Source of the DNA: Kangiella profundi | Lineage (GTDB): Bacteria; Pseudomonadota; Gammaproteobacteria; Enterobacterales; Kangiellaceae | Assembly (NCBI RefSeq): GCF_002838765.1 | Contig: NZ_CP025120.1 | Span: forward strand, 2,108,001-2,172,000 | Length of the DNA stretch: 64,000 nt | Direction of reading: 5' to 3' | Shown: piece by piece, positions 9,615 through 17,982 of the stretch | Layout: each line of letters opens with the position of its first letter | Position numbering within the stretch: position 1 is the stretch's first letter | Notes under the pieces: model-generated | Seen by the model: only the letters and a program-made list of their open reading frames with translations | Databases searched by the model: none | What the model was told of the DNA's origin: nothing | Made by a program: the position numbers and the translations under genes

Positions 9615-10430
9615 TTACAATATTTCTTCCTGCGCTTCTTGTTCTAACTTTGCTCGAGCAGCCGCCTCTTTCTTCCGCATTAATTTCTTTTGATATTTTG
9701 ACTGCACAATATCGCTGAGAACCATTACTGCGATAACGAAGTAGAAAGTTGCTTTATTCATAGGCTCAATTGGGTAGCCGAATAATAATAGATGAGATTT
9801 GTGACCGCCGTCTGCCAGCAACATAATACCGACCACAAGCAGAATAAATAGGCCTAACACTTCGAACATACGATTCTTTTGCAGGAATTGTGAAACCGTA
9901 TCCGCTAGCCAGATCATCAACACACCACTGAAGACAATAGCAATTGCCATCACCCAGAAGTTATCCGTTAATGCCATGGCACTTAAAATCGAATCGAAAG
10001 AGAACACCAAGTTCATCAGTACAATTAATGCAATAACTTTTGCTGCGGACTGTGGCTTACGCTCATGAGCTTCACCAATTTCCAGCGCCATCATGTGCCA
10101 GATTTCTTTGACTGCGGTGTACATGATAAAAATACCACCCAATAACACAATGATGCTTTCAAAGGTGAAGGTTGCTTCAATAAACCCAGTCCATGGAATG
10201 GTAAACAATTCGCCTTGAACATACTTAATTAGTTCAATGAGAACAAACAGCAGAACGATCCTAAGCGCAACTGCCAGTCCAATCCCTAAACGACGAACCT
10301 GTTTTTGTTTTTCCAGTGGAGCACGCTTGGATTCCAGTGAGATATAAAGCAGGTTGTCGAAGCCAAGCACTGCCTGTAAAACAATTAACATTCCCAGCGT
10401 GAGTAAATTTTCTATTGTAAATAAGTCCAT
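9615..10430 (-). CDS. TerC family integral membrane protein
   Basis: Multi-spanning inner membrane protein of the TerC family (PF03741). Members have been linked to tellurite resistance and to metal (manganese) export. The 271-aa chain shows both acidic intramembrane motifs of the family: GFDNLLYISLESKR near residue 23 and FSFDSILSAMAL near residue 143. The tail is rich in Lys, Glu and Ala. It begins 15 bp after the stop of the HEAT/cyclophilin lipoprotein gene and may be its downstream operon partner. Substrate is unknown. Confidence 0.85.
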   Translation of the reverse strand: MDLFTIENLLTLGMLIVLQAVLGFDNLLYISLESKRAPLEKQKQVRRLGIGLAVALRIVLLFVLIELIKYVQGELFTIPWTGFIEATFTFESIIVLLGGIFIMYTAVKEIWHMMALEIGEAHERKPQSAAKVIALIVLMNLVFSFDSILSAMALTDNFWVMAIAIVFSGVLMIWLADTVSQFLQKNRMFEVLGLFILLVVGIMLLADGGHKSHLLLFGYPIEPMNKATFYFVIAVMVLSDIVQSKYQKKLMRKKEAAARAKLEQEAQEEIL

Positions 10431-10445
10431 AATTAGCCCTTTAAT

Positions 10446-12158
10446 TTATTTATTAATTTTTTCTGAAATTTCTGCCTTGAGAATCTGATCATTCTGCTCA
10501 AGTGACATCACAATGTCCATCCCCGCCACTACTTCACCAAACACGGTGTAGTTACTGTCAAGATGTAGATTTGGAGCTAGATTAAAAAAGAACTGCGCAC
10601 CACCCGTGTCTTTACCAGCGGTTGCCATACCAATAGTTCCTTTGCGATGCGACCGCTGGTTAAGCTCTTCACGAATACTGTAACCAACGCTGCCTGAGCC
10701 ATCACCATATTTGCTGCCTCCTTGCGCTACAAAATTTGGAATGACACGGTGGAAGTAGGTGTTGTCATAAAAGCCTGATTCAACTAAGCGAATAAAGTTG
10801 GTTGATGTATATGGTGTGTCAGTAAATAACTTGATGACAATATCACCTTTGGTGGTAACGATTTTTACCCTTGATGGCCCCTCGCTTAATGAGGAAGGTA
10901 GTTCGGTAGGCGTTGCTATCGGTTCGTTTTTTGGTTCCTGATAAGTATTCAAAGCTCGCTGTGCACCGATGCGAATAATCTCTTTATCACTCTCTGCAAG
11001 TTGCTTTAAAACCGGTGGCATATTCAGTTCCGAAAAATACTGAATCACTGCCCGCTGATGATTCGGGTCATCTGATTCCAACCATGCTTTCACGAGTTTC
11101 TGTACATCAGGTTGGGTTTTATCGTTTGTTGCGAGGAAGGCTTCAGACTGCACCCAGGTGTTGTCACTCTCGCGCAAAGTTTTCAAAGTCTGAGGTGTCA
11201 TCCAGCGGCGACCAGATTGTAGTACCGTTACCTGCAATGCTGGATTATCTGCTAACGCTAATTCATTCAGCGCCTGAATCTGTTCGGTGCTTGTCAGTGT
11301 TCTAATTCCGAGCGCCTGAGCCACAGCAATTTGTATCGCTAAATTGTCACTGCGGACCTTTTCCCAAAGAAACGGTGTAATCTCTTTTTGTCCAAGCCGT
11401 GACAAAGCCCGAATTACAAAGGCCTGAGTTGCACTGTTCAATGAGGCATTCTTTTCTCTCAATAAGGCAATAACATCTGGAACCTGCGGGTCTCTTAGTA
11501 AAGGAACTCTCGCTAACAAAAAGCTCGCCATTAATGCAGTGTCTTCCTCATCTAATCGCTCAATCACCCGAGCAACTTCAATTTCAGTATCGCCCGTTAA
11601 CAGATGACGATGGAACACTGACATAATTCCTAGTCCCTGCATCGCGGCGTTAGCAACCTCTGGCTCGTCAGTTTCTTCAATCAACCTGGCCAGGGTTGGA
11701 ACCGATTGCTCCCCCCCCAGATTACCAATGGCCAGCACCATGGCAACTCTAACCTTGTTGTTCTTTTCTTGGCCCAGTCGCTCAATCAAATTAGCCGTTG
11801 CAGGTTTATGCAAACCGATACCTAAAGCAAAGGCAGCAGTTTCCCGAACGCTGTCTTGAGAATGATCAAGCGAAGGCAAAATAAGCTCACTGGCCTGCTC
11901 CCCGCCAATTCGTCCGAGATTAATCAAGGCTAGCTCCACGGTCTCAAGGTTGTCGCAAGCCAATGCCTTGTTGAAAGCAGACTCATTGATTTGACGCATA
12001 TCTGCCAACCGATAGAGTACCGCTGATTCAACACAGGGTGGCGATTTAGGGGTCAAAGCACTACAACTGGCCAAAAACACAGTGAAAAAGGCGAGTGTTA
12101 GCGGTTTTGCGAGCTTGCTACGGTGGCTTAGTCTAGTGAGGCAATGTAAAATGCGCAT
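10446..12158 (-). CDS. Lipoprotein with HEAT repeats fused to a cyclophilin-type peptidyl-prolyl isomerase
   Basis: Likely membrane-anchored periplasmic folding factor. In the 570-aa chain, a signal peptide ends in the lipobox Leu-Ala-Ser-Cys (Cys32). About 360 residues of HEAT-like helical pairs follow, with repeated units such as SVRETAAFALGIG, KVRVAMVLAIGNLGG and EVANAAMQGLGIM. The last 140 residues form a cyclophilin domain with catalytic FHRVIPNFVAQGG and GGAQFFFNLAPNLHLDSNY. The ATG at 12158 is used. An upstream TTG at 12170 is possible but would sit directly on the AAAGGA site, while the ATG is 12 bases from it, so the start is uncertain. Divergent from ettA with only 27 bp between start codons. 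Confidence 0.85.
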   Translation of the reverse strand: MRILHCLTRLSHRSKLAKPLTLAFFTVFLASCSALTPKSPPCVESAVLYRLADMRQINESAFNKALACDNLETVELALINLGRIGGEQASELILPSLDHSQDSVRETAAFALGIGLHKPATANLIERLGQEKNNKVRVAMVLAIGNLGGEQSVPTLARLIEETDEPEVANAAMQGLGIMSVFHRHLLTGDTEIEVARVIERLDEEDTALMASFLLARVPLLRDPQVPDVIALLREKNASLNSATQAFVIRALSRLGQKEITPFLWEKVRSDNLAIQIAVAQALGIRTLTSTEQIQALNELALADNPALQVTVLQSGRRWMTPQTLKTLRESDNTWVQSEAFLATNDKTQPDVQKLVKAWLESDDPNHQRAVIQYFSELNMPPVLKQLAESDKEIIRIGAQRALNTYQEPKNEPIATPTELPSSLSEGPSRVKIVTTKGDIVIKLFTDTPYTSTNFIRLVESGFYDNTYFHRVIPNFVAQGGSKYGDGSGSVGYSIREELNQRSHRKGTIGMATAGKDTGGAQFFFNLAPNLHLDSNYTVFGEVVAGMDIVMSLEQNDQILKAEISEKINK

Positions 12159-12185
12159 AACTTTGATCAATCCTTTTGTATTTCA

Positions 12186-13853
12186 ATGGCTCAATATATT
12201 TATACGATGAATCGTGTGGGCAAGATTGTCCCGCCGAATAAAACTATTCTAAAAGATATTTCCCTATCATTCTTCCCTGGCGCCAAAATTGGTGTGTTAG
12301 GTCTTAATGGCGCGGGTAAATCGACTTTATTACGAATCATGGCTGGTGTCGACACCGATATCGAAGGTGAAGCGCGCCCTCAGCCTGGCATCAAAATAGG
12401 TTACCTGCCACAGGAACCGCAACTTGATGACAGCAAAACCGTTCGCGAAGTAGTTGAAGAGGCAGTATCTCATGTAAAAGAAGCTTTGGCTGAGCTTGAT
12501 CAGGTTTACGCAGCCTATGCCGATGCGGATGCCGACTTTGATGCACTGGCTAAACGCCAGGGCGAGTTGGAAGCCATTATTCAGGCGGCCGACGGTCATA
12601 ACCTTGAAAATGCTCTTGAGCGTGCCGCCGAAGCACTTCGTCTTCCACCTTGGGATGCGGAAGTGAAAAACTTGTCCGGGGGTGAACGTCGCCGTGTAGC
12701 TATCTGTCGTCTATTGCTTGAACATCCGGACATGCTATTGCTGGATGAGCCAACCAACCACCTTGATGCAGAATCAGTGGCCTGGCTTGAGCGCTTCCTG
12801 GTCGATTACAAAGGCACAGTGGTAGCCATTACCCACGACCGCTACTTCCTAGACAATGCAGCAGGCTGGATTCTTGAACTTGACCGCGGTTACGGTATTC
12901 CATGGGAAGGCAACTACTCTTCATGGCTGGAGCAAAAAGCAGCTCGTCTGGAAATTGAAGAAAAGCAGGAGCAGGCTCGCCAGAAAACCATGAAAGAAGA
13001 ATTGGAGTGGGTTCGCTCTAATGCCAAAGGCCGTCAGGCAAAGTCAAAAGCCCGTATGGCGCGCTTTGAAGAACTATCCAGCAAAGAATATCAGCAGCGT
13101 AATGAAACTAAGGAATTGTATATTCCACCAGGCCCACGCCTGGGTACTCAGGTCATTACCGCTAAGGGCCTGACTAAAGCCTTTGGCGACAAACTGCTTT
13201 ATAACGATCTCAACTTCAACTTACCGCAAGGTGGCATTGTTGGTGTAATCGGTCCAAACGGTGCCGGTAAATCAACTATGTTTAAATTGATCACTGGTCA
13301 GGAAACACCGGATTCAGGTGAGTTAATTGTTGGTGAAACGGTGGAGTTATCTTACGTTGATCAGAGCCGTGATTCACTGGATGACAGCAAAACTGTTTGG
13401 GAAGAAATTTCTGACGGCCTCGATTTGATTACAGTTGGAAACTACACCACTCCATCGCGCGCCTATGTTGGACGATTCAACTTTAGAGGTACCGATCAAC
13501 AAAAACGTATCGGACAACTATCAGGGGGTGAGCGTAACCGTGTGCACCTGGCGAAACTTCTTAAAAGTGGCGGCAATGTTCTGTTGCTGGATGAGCCAAC
13601 AAACGACCTTGATGTTGAAACCTTACGTGCACTGGAAGATGCTCTATTAGCATTCCCTGGTTGTGCGGTTGTAATCTCGCATGACCGTTGGTTCCTTGAC
13701 CGTGTTGCCACACATATTCTTGCCTTTGAGGGTGATAGTGAAACCGTTTGGTTCGAAGGTAACTACCAGGAATATGAAGCCGATCGCAAACGCCGACTTG
13801 GCGCAGAAGCTGATCAACCGCATCGTATTAAGTATCGTAAGATCTCAAAATAG
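12186..13853 (+). CDS. ettA: Energy-dependent translational throttle protein EttA (ABC-F ATPase)
   Basis: Soluble ABC-F ATPase that binds the ribosomal E site and gates entry to elongation according to ADP/ATP ratio. Length 555 aa equals E. coli EttA. Two ABC modules are present: Walker A GLNGAGKST near residue 40 and GPNGAGKST near 357, with signatures LSGGERRR and LSGGERNR. The interaction-motif linker between them (residues about 240-310) is charged and helical. The N-terminus MAQYIYTMNRVGKIVPP matches the family start. No clear Shine-Dalgarno precedes the ATG at 12186. Confidence 0.96.
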   Translation: MAQYIYTMNRVGKIVPPNKTILKDISLSFFPGAKIGVLGLNGAGKSTLLRIMAGVDTDIEGEARPQPGIKIGYLPQEPQLDDSKTVREVVEEAVSHVKEALAELDQVYAAYADADADFDALAKRQGELEAIIQAADGHNLENALERAAEALRLPPWDAEVKNLSGGERRRVAICRLLLEHPDMLLLDEPTNHLDAESVAWLERFLVDYKGTVVAITHDRYFLDNAAGWILELDRGYGIPWEGNYSSWLEQKAARLEIEEKQEQARQKTMKEELEWVRSNAKGRQAKSKARMARFEELSSKEYQQRNETKELYIPPGPRLGTQVITAKGLTKAFGDKLLYNDLNFNLPQGGIVGVIGPNGAGKSTMFKLITGQETPDSGELIVGETVELSYVDQSRDSLDDSKTVWEEISDGLDLITVGNYTTPSRAYVGRFNFRGTDQQKRIGQLSGGERNRVHLAKLLKSGGNVLLLDEPTNDLDVETLRALEDALLAFPGCAVVISHDRWFLDRVATHILAFEGDSETVWFEGNYQEYEADRKRRLGAEADQPHRIKYRKISK

Positions 13854-13920
13854 TGCCAAGCTTATTAATTTAACAAGAACTTCCAACAAATAAAGAAGTT
13901 ACAGGTAAGTGCTCTTTACT

Positions 13921-14135
13921 ACCCTTTTGATTGAGCTGAGTAGTAGACAAGGCATAGCAATTCAAAACAGGACGTTTTGAATAGTAAAATTCGGGCAGGT
14001 GACCGAAGGAAATCCCTTTAGGGAGATGGAACGTATTTTACGGTACCCAAGGGGGCAGACCCTGCGTTAAGTGGCTTGGTGGATACGAAGGAAGTTGAAC
14101 GAAGTGAAACCTCAATCACGGGGTGGTCTTCTTTT
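13921..14135 (+). repeat. Dispersed intergenic repeat, copy 1
   Basis: Shares ordered blocks with 41315-41487: TTTTGATTGAG, CATAGCAATTCAAAA, GTTTTGAATAGTAAAAT, GATGGAACGTATTTTACGG and CGAAACCTCAATCACGGGG. This copy has about 45 extra bases in the middle (around 14000-14030, and 14045-14060). No open reading frame is conserved between the two copies. Confidence 0.8.
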
Positions 14136-14136
14136 A

Positions 14137-14297
14137 TGAAGTACATCCCTGTACTTCACCTTGCAGGCTAGCTTCGCTATTCAAAATCGTTCCAGACGAT
14201 TTTGTGGTTACTTAAGGCAAGACAAATTTGTCTGGAACAAATTTGAACAGTGGAGTGAAGCGACGCTGGCTTCAGCAGAATACAAGGATGTATTCTG
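14137..14297 (+). repeat. Array of four perfect 9-bp hairpins
   Basis: Hairpin A 14137-14158: TGAAGTACA / TGTACTTCA, loop TCCC. B 14182-14204: CAAAATCGT / ACGATTTTG, loop TCCAG. C 14223-14245: CAAATTTGT / ACAAATTTG, loop CTGGA. D 14276-14297: CAGAATACA / TGTATTCTG, loop AGGA. Loops B and C are exactly complementary, and A and D share complementary TCC/GGA. C reverse-complemented resembles B, and D resembles A. A further weak stem TGAAGC/GCTTCA lies between C and D. Confidence 0.8.
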
Positions 14298-14351
14298 TAA
14301 AAGTAACTCGCTGAGTAGCGAAACCACAATATAAAGCGTAAAAGTCACTGG

Positions 14352-14374
14352 ATACCGCGGTCAAGCCGCGGTAT
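14352..14374. repeat. REP-like palindrome
   Basis: ATACCGCGG, loop TCAAG, CCGCGGTAT, flanked by CACTGG on the left and GACAG on the right. This is the layout of the widespread proteobacterial repeat in which TGGAT-(palindrome)-ATGACA surrounds a GC-rich stem. Confidence 0.7.
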
Positions 14375-14505
14375 GACAGATAATGAATTTTGGTACTTCC
14401 AATAAGAATTAAGCAAAGCGCTATACACTACAAATTCCCTTAGACAAGCCAAAAGCCATCTGCTACTTTAGAATTATCATAACGTAATGATTCAGGACTA
14501 AACTG

Positions 14506-14898
14506 GTGTCAGAACAGGACCGACGCAACTTTTCACGCATTGAATACAATGCCAAAGTATTAATTGAGCAGGGAGAGCACAAATCAGTGGGCTCTGTCAT
14601 TGAACTGTCTTTGAATGGTGTTTTAATAGACTCGAAGTCAAAACTGGACGTTACGCAGCCTGTTGACATTCAAATCATCATTGACGAATTTTCTCCAGCC
14701 ATACATCAAAAAGCTGAAATTGTTCATCATCAGGATCAGCAATATGGGCTTAAAACTTTAGAGATCGATATAGACAGCATGCTACAGCTTAGAACTATCA
14801 TCAGCATGCACAATGACGATCCTGATGATATTCACAGAGAATCAAAAGCACTCTGGGAAATTAAAGTCGAAGAAAAAGATAGTGAAATAAAAAACTAG
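14506..14898 (+). CDS. PilZ domain protein
   Basis: Probable cyclic di-GMP receptor, 130 aa. PilZ motifs are visible: the Arg-rich start RRNFSRIEY (residues 6-14, RxxxR) and, about 25 residues later, ELSLNGVLI in place of the usual D/NxSxxG. The Glu for Asp change is conservative. The chain ends in a charged tail. The start is GTG at 14506, with AGGA eight bases upstream. Its stop is two bases from the end of the convergent TrmB-like gene. The partner or pathway controlled is not evident. Confidence 0.82.
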   Translation: MSEQDRRNFSRIEYNAKVLIEQGEHKSVGSVIELSLNGVLIDSKSKLDVTQPVDIQIIIDEFSPAIHQKAEIVHHQDQQYGLKTLEIDIDSMLQLRTIISMHNDDPDDIHRESKALWEIKVEEKDSEIKN

Positions 14899-14900
14899 CC

Positions 14901-15524
14901 TTACTCTTTAACCCAATCATCAAATCGAGTTTGATATCCTTCTGGCTTGATTAAATCCATCTGCCAACAGGTCTCGCCTCTAGCCAAATACTTGACTTCA
15001 AAATGAGTTCGCTGAGAACTCTTATCTACTGCAAACACACTTGGCTCTAATTGCCACTGATTTCTGGCCAACTGTTCGGCCTCCTCAATGTATGACTGAA
15101 TGTTTGTTGCCAATACCAATTTGGCTTTGTCCTGCATTCTTGAAAGTAAAAATTCAAAAAAAGGCATATTCAACCAGCGCTGGCTGGGATTTTTTGGTTC
15201 CGGATTGGGATACAGCAAAAAAACACCTGCAAGAGATTTGGGCTCTAGTGCATGCACCACCCAGGGAATGGCATCGGCATGAACAGCCTTTAAATTGTTT
15301 AAAGACAACTGCTCAGCTTTTTCGGCAAAGTCATTAAACTTATTTCGAGTTCGTTCAATCGCAATCAAATGCTTATTCGGATTATCCTGCGCAAACATCA
15401 GCGCGTGCTTGCCTCTACCTGCACCAATTTCTAGATATTGGGGTGATTCTATTTGTGGTTTAACAAATCCCCGAGGAGCAAATAGTTTTTCTGGCTTGAA
15501 CTGGCGTAAATTGACATCCGTCAT
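14901..15524 (-). CDS. TrmB-like SAM-dependent methyltransferase
   Basis: Rossmann-fold methyltransferase of the TrmB family (PF02390), whose main members make m7G46 in tRNA. In this 207-aa protein, the SAM site is LEIGAGRGKHALMFA near residue 31. The ending THFEVKYLARGETCW follows the family T.FE.K....G pattern. The family substrate loop (usually PDPWPKxRHxKRR) here reads YPNPEPKNPSQRW, so several conserved basic residues are missing. This suggests a paralogue with altered target rather than the housekeeping TrmB. The gene is convergent with the PilZ gene. Confidence 0.78.
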   Translation of the reverse strand: MTDVNLRQFKPEKLFAPRGFVKPQIESPQYLEIGAGRGKHALMFAQDNPNKHLIAIERTRNKFNDFAEKAEQLSLNNLKAVHADAIPWVVHALEPKSLAGVFLLYPNPEPKNPSQRWLNMPFFEFLLSRMQDKAKLVLATNIQSYIEEAEQLARNQWQLEPSVFAVDKSSQRTHFEVKYLARGETCWQMDLIKPEGYQTRFDDWVKE

Positions 15525-15612
15525 AATATATTAAGTTTTTCTGATGTTAGCTTTAAGATGAGCTTTCCAAGCGGTAGTATAAAGCGTTATCAGAAACGGT
15601 AAAGGAAACACC

Positions 15613-16194
15613 ATGAAAAAAGTTTTAATCATTCTCGTTGTATTGTTGGTAGTCGCAGGTGCGGGCTACTACGCGTGGCAAGAGTACCAAAAAGCAAAAA
15701 TGCAGCAATGGGAAGAAAAAGCACAGCTGGCCGAAGCAACACTTAAGCCCATTAAAATACAATTTAAAGAAACCTTGATGAATGGCATGCAGCAAGGCGT
15801 CGTTGAAGCGATAAATTATTGCAATCTAGAAGCGCCAGAAATCGCTGCAAAAGTGCCTGCCGGTGTCGAGGTGGGACGAACTAGCCATAAAGTACGTAAT
15901 CCAGACAATGAACCTTCCGAATTATTAAAGGGTCCTCTCGGTTATTACCTTGATCAGGAAAGCAATGGAAACAAAGCTGGTGGTAATATTACTCAGCTTC
16001 CCAGCGGTGAATGGCTTTACGTTGAGCCTATCTATACTCAGGCAGTTTGCCTTGCCTGTCATGGGCCAAACATTGCTCCTGAAGTGCAAGCGGCAATCAA
16101 TGAAAAATACCCTAACGATCAGGCCACAGGATTTAAAGAAGGTGAACTGCGAGGAATGTTCTGGCTTAAATTAGCAGAAGATTTTGGCGAGTAG
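15613..16194 (+). CDS. Periplasmic c-type heme protein, DUF3365 family
   Basis: 193-aa membrane-anchored protein. One N-terminal hydrophobic helix (residues 4-22) would place the rest in the periplasm. A single c-type heme site CLACH lies at 146-150, followed by the family ending EKYPNDQATGFKEGELRGMFWLKL. DUF3365 domains are heme-binding sensor or redox modules related to Tll0287. The RBS AAAGGAAA lies just before the ATG. The gene stands alone between convergent or divergent neighbours; electron partner unknown. Confidence 0.83.
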   Translation: MKKVLIILVVLLVVAGAGYYAWQEYQKAKMQQWEEKAQLAEATLKPIKIQFKETLMNGMQQGVVEAINYCNLEAPEIAAKVPAGVEVGRTSHKVRNPDNEPSELLKGPLGYYLDQESNGNKAGGNITQLPSGEWLYVEPIYTQAVCLACHGPNIAPEVQAAINEKYPNDQATGFKEGELRGMFWLKLAEDFGE

Positions 16195-16255
16195 CCATTG
16201 AGTGACCCGCATTGCTATTGCGATAGTCACTCAATCTAAAGACTTTAAAGACTTG

Positions 16256-17623
16256 CTAGATCAGTTGAATGAACTGAGCCATTCGACTGACACCTATAAC
16301 CTCCATGCCATCAAAGGGTTTTGGAGGTTTATTACCCTCAGGAACGATTGCTCGTTTAAAACCATGCTTAGCTGCTTCCTTTAAGCGCTCCTGACCATTG
16401 GGCACCGGACGAATTTCACCCGCCAAACCAATTTCGCCAAAGATGACGGTATGCTCTTCCAGCGGACGGTTCCGTAAACTAGAAATGATCGATGCCACTA
16501 ACGCCAAGTCGGAGCTGGTTTCCATAACCCTGACACCACCTACCACGTTGGCAAACACATCCTGATCATAAGTTGCAATTCCGGCGTGACGATTGAGCAC
16601 CGCCAGTAACATGGCAATTCGCTGGTGATCGAGACCCACTGCGATACGGCGTGGTTGAGGTGCATGCGAAGTATCTACCAGCGCCTGAATCTCCACCAAC
16701 ATAGGTCGTGTACCCTCCCAGGTTGCCATCACCGCACTTCCAGCCACAGGGTCTTGGTATTTGGATAAAAAGATCGCGGAAGGATTTTTGACTTGTTTCA
16801 AACCTTCGTCGGTCATGGCAAATACACCCAGCTCATTAACCGCACCAAAACGATTTTTTACAGCACGTAGTAGTCTCAAGCGTCCATCTCGCTCGCCTTC
16901 AAAATAGAGAACTGCATCTACCATGTGCTCAAGTACACGCGGTCCAGCCAAAGCACCATCTTTAGTTACATGACCCACAACTAATAACGTAATTCCGGTT
17001 TGCTTGGCAAAGCGCACCAATTGAGCAGCACTTTCACGCACCTGAGCAACACCGCCTGGCGCTGACTGCAACATTTCAGTGTAGATAGTCTGAATGGAAT
17101 CAACCACCATGACTTTCGGCTTTTGCATCAAGGCTTGCGTGGTAATTTGTTCCACCTGTGTTTCGGTCAGCAATGAAAAATCACCGGTCGCCAGTCCCAA
17201 ACGTTGAGCTCGCATGGTTACCTGCTGCAACGACTCCTCACCGGTCACATATAAAACCGATTCAGTTTCGCTGATTTTGCATAGACTCTGTAACAGTATG
17301 GTTGATTTACCAATTCCCGGATCACCGCCCATCAGAACTACCGAGCCAGGTACTAAACCACCGCCCAGTACCCGATCAAGTTCAGATAAACCCGATGACA
17401 TGCGCGGTAGCTCAGACAGATCCACCTTGTCCATCTTAACCACTTTGGAATCCTGTCCAGCATAACCAGTAAACCGCGAGCTTTTAGCAGTGCTGCTGGT
17501 TTTTTTGGCATCCACTTGCTCTACCATGGAATTCCATGCTTTACATGCGCCACATTGCCCTGCCCATTGCGGAGTTTCAGAGCCGCACTCTTGGCAAACA
17601 TATATTGTTTTTACTTTTCCCAT
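16256..17623 (-). CDS. radA: DNA repair protein RadA
   Basis: RecA-like branch-migration helicase acting in recombinational repair. The 455-aa protein has all expected parts. The N-terminal zinc finger uses Cys10, Cys13, Cys24 and Cys27. Walker A is GGDPGIGKST (99-108). The RadA-specific KNRFG motif is at 256-260. A Lon-protease-like C-terminal domain ends it (VFANVVGGVRVMETSSDL... LAGEIRPVPNGQERLKEA). Confidence 0.96.
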   Translation of the reverse strand: MGKVKTIYVCQECGSETPQWAGQCGACKAWNSMVEQVDAKKTSSTAKSSRFTGYAGQDSKVVKMDKVDLSELPRMSSGLSELDRVLGGGLVPGSVVLMGGDPGIGKSTILLQSLCKISETESVLYVTGEESLQQVTMRAQRLGLATGDFSLLTETQVEQITTQALMQKPKVMVVDSIQTIYTEMLQSAPGGVAQVRESAAQLVRFAKQTGITLLVVGHVTKDGALAGPRVLEHMVDAVLYFEGERDGRLRLLRAVKNRFGAVNELGVFAMTDEGLKQVKNPSAIFLSKYQDPVAGSAVMATWEGTRPMLVEIQALVDTSHAPQPRRIAVGLDHQRIAMLLAVLNRHAGIATYDQDVFANVVGGVRVMETSSDLALVASIISSLRNRPLEEHTVIFGEIGLAGEIRPVPNGQERLKEAAKHGFKRAIVPEGNKPPKPFDGMEVIGVSRMAQFIQLI

Positions 17624-17982
17624 AATTACCTTACTTTCAAACGTTCTGAGCGTCTGCCTGACTTTGTTAGAATGTGCTTAGTTGTCAGTCATTTATTTTT
17701 TATAAACTTCCTCCAACACGCACATTCTGCCGCGTCAGACAATTGCTCAGTCCGTTTTCTTATTGATGTGCCGGTTTTGCCTTGATTAGCGTTATCTCAA
17801 CTTTTCTACCGTTGTACTTTTTGCTTGGTTTAATTTTCAGCTGAAATGATCACTGATCATTGCGATAAACAATGTCGTATATCATTGCTATTTTCAGATT
17901 ATCATCCGAATCACGCTTCTATTCGCCAGCGCCTATCTTATGAGATAGAATAGCTTTATTGAAGCAGATATCTGAATAAATC
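17624..17982. other. Divergent promoter region radA / DAHP synthase
   Basis: 359 bp without a gene. It contains a 17-bp palindrome (17845-17861) with two GATC sites; otherwise it is AT-rich with no repeat or RNA gene that I can identify. Promoters of both divergent genes should lie here. Confidence 0.6.
17845..17861. promoter_or_regulatory. Palindrome, possible operator
   Basis: AATGATCA, centre C, TGATCATT: a perfect 17-bp inverted repeat about 120 bp upstream of the DAHP synthase gene. It includes two Dam (GATC) sites eight bases apart. It does not match TrpR or TyrR consensus sites. Confidence 0.35.

Larger units (their letters stand above)
13854..14505. other. Repeat-rich intergenic region
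   Basis: No credible gene in 652 bp. From left to right it holds copy 1 of a dispersed repeat (13921-14135), a run of four hairpins (14137-14297) and a REP-like palindrome (14352-14374). About 130 bp of unremarkable AT-rich DNA lead into the PilZ gene. Confidence 0.8.

Noticed and set aside
14137..14297. CRISPR array
   Set aside because: The hairpins do not share a direct repeat and spacing is irregular; they are separate inverted repeats.
13854..14505. tRNA or rRNA gene in the long intergenic region
   Set aside because: No cloverleaf arms with acceptor and T-loop sequences; structure is a series of independent hairpins.
16202..16384. 60-aa plus-strand open frame
   Set aside because: Mostly antisense to the end of radA; no recognisable features.
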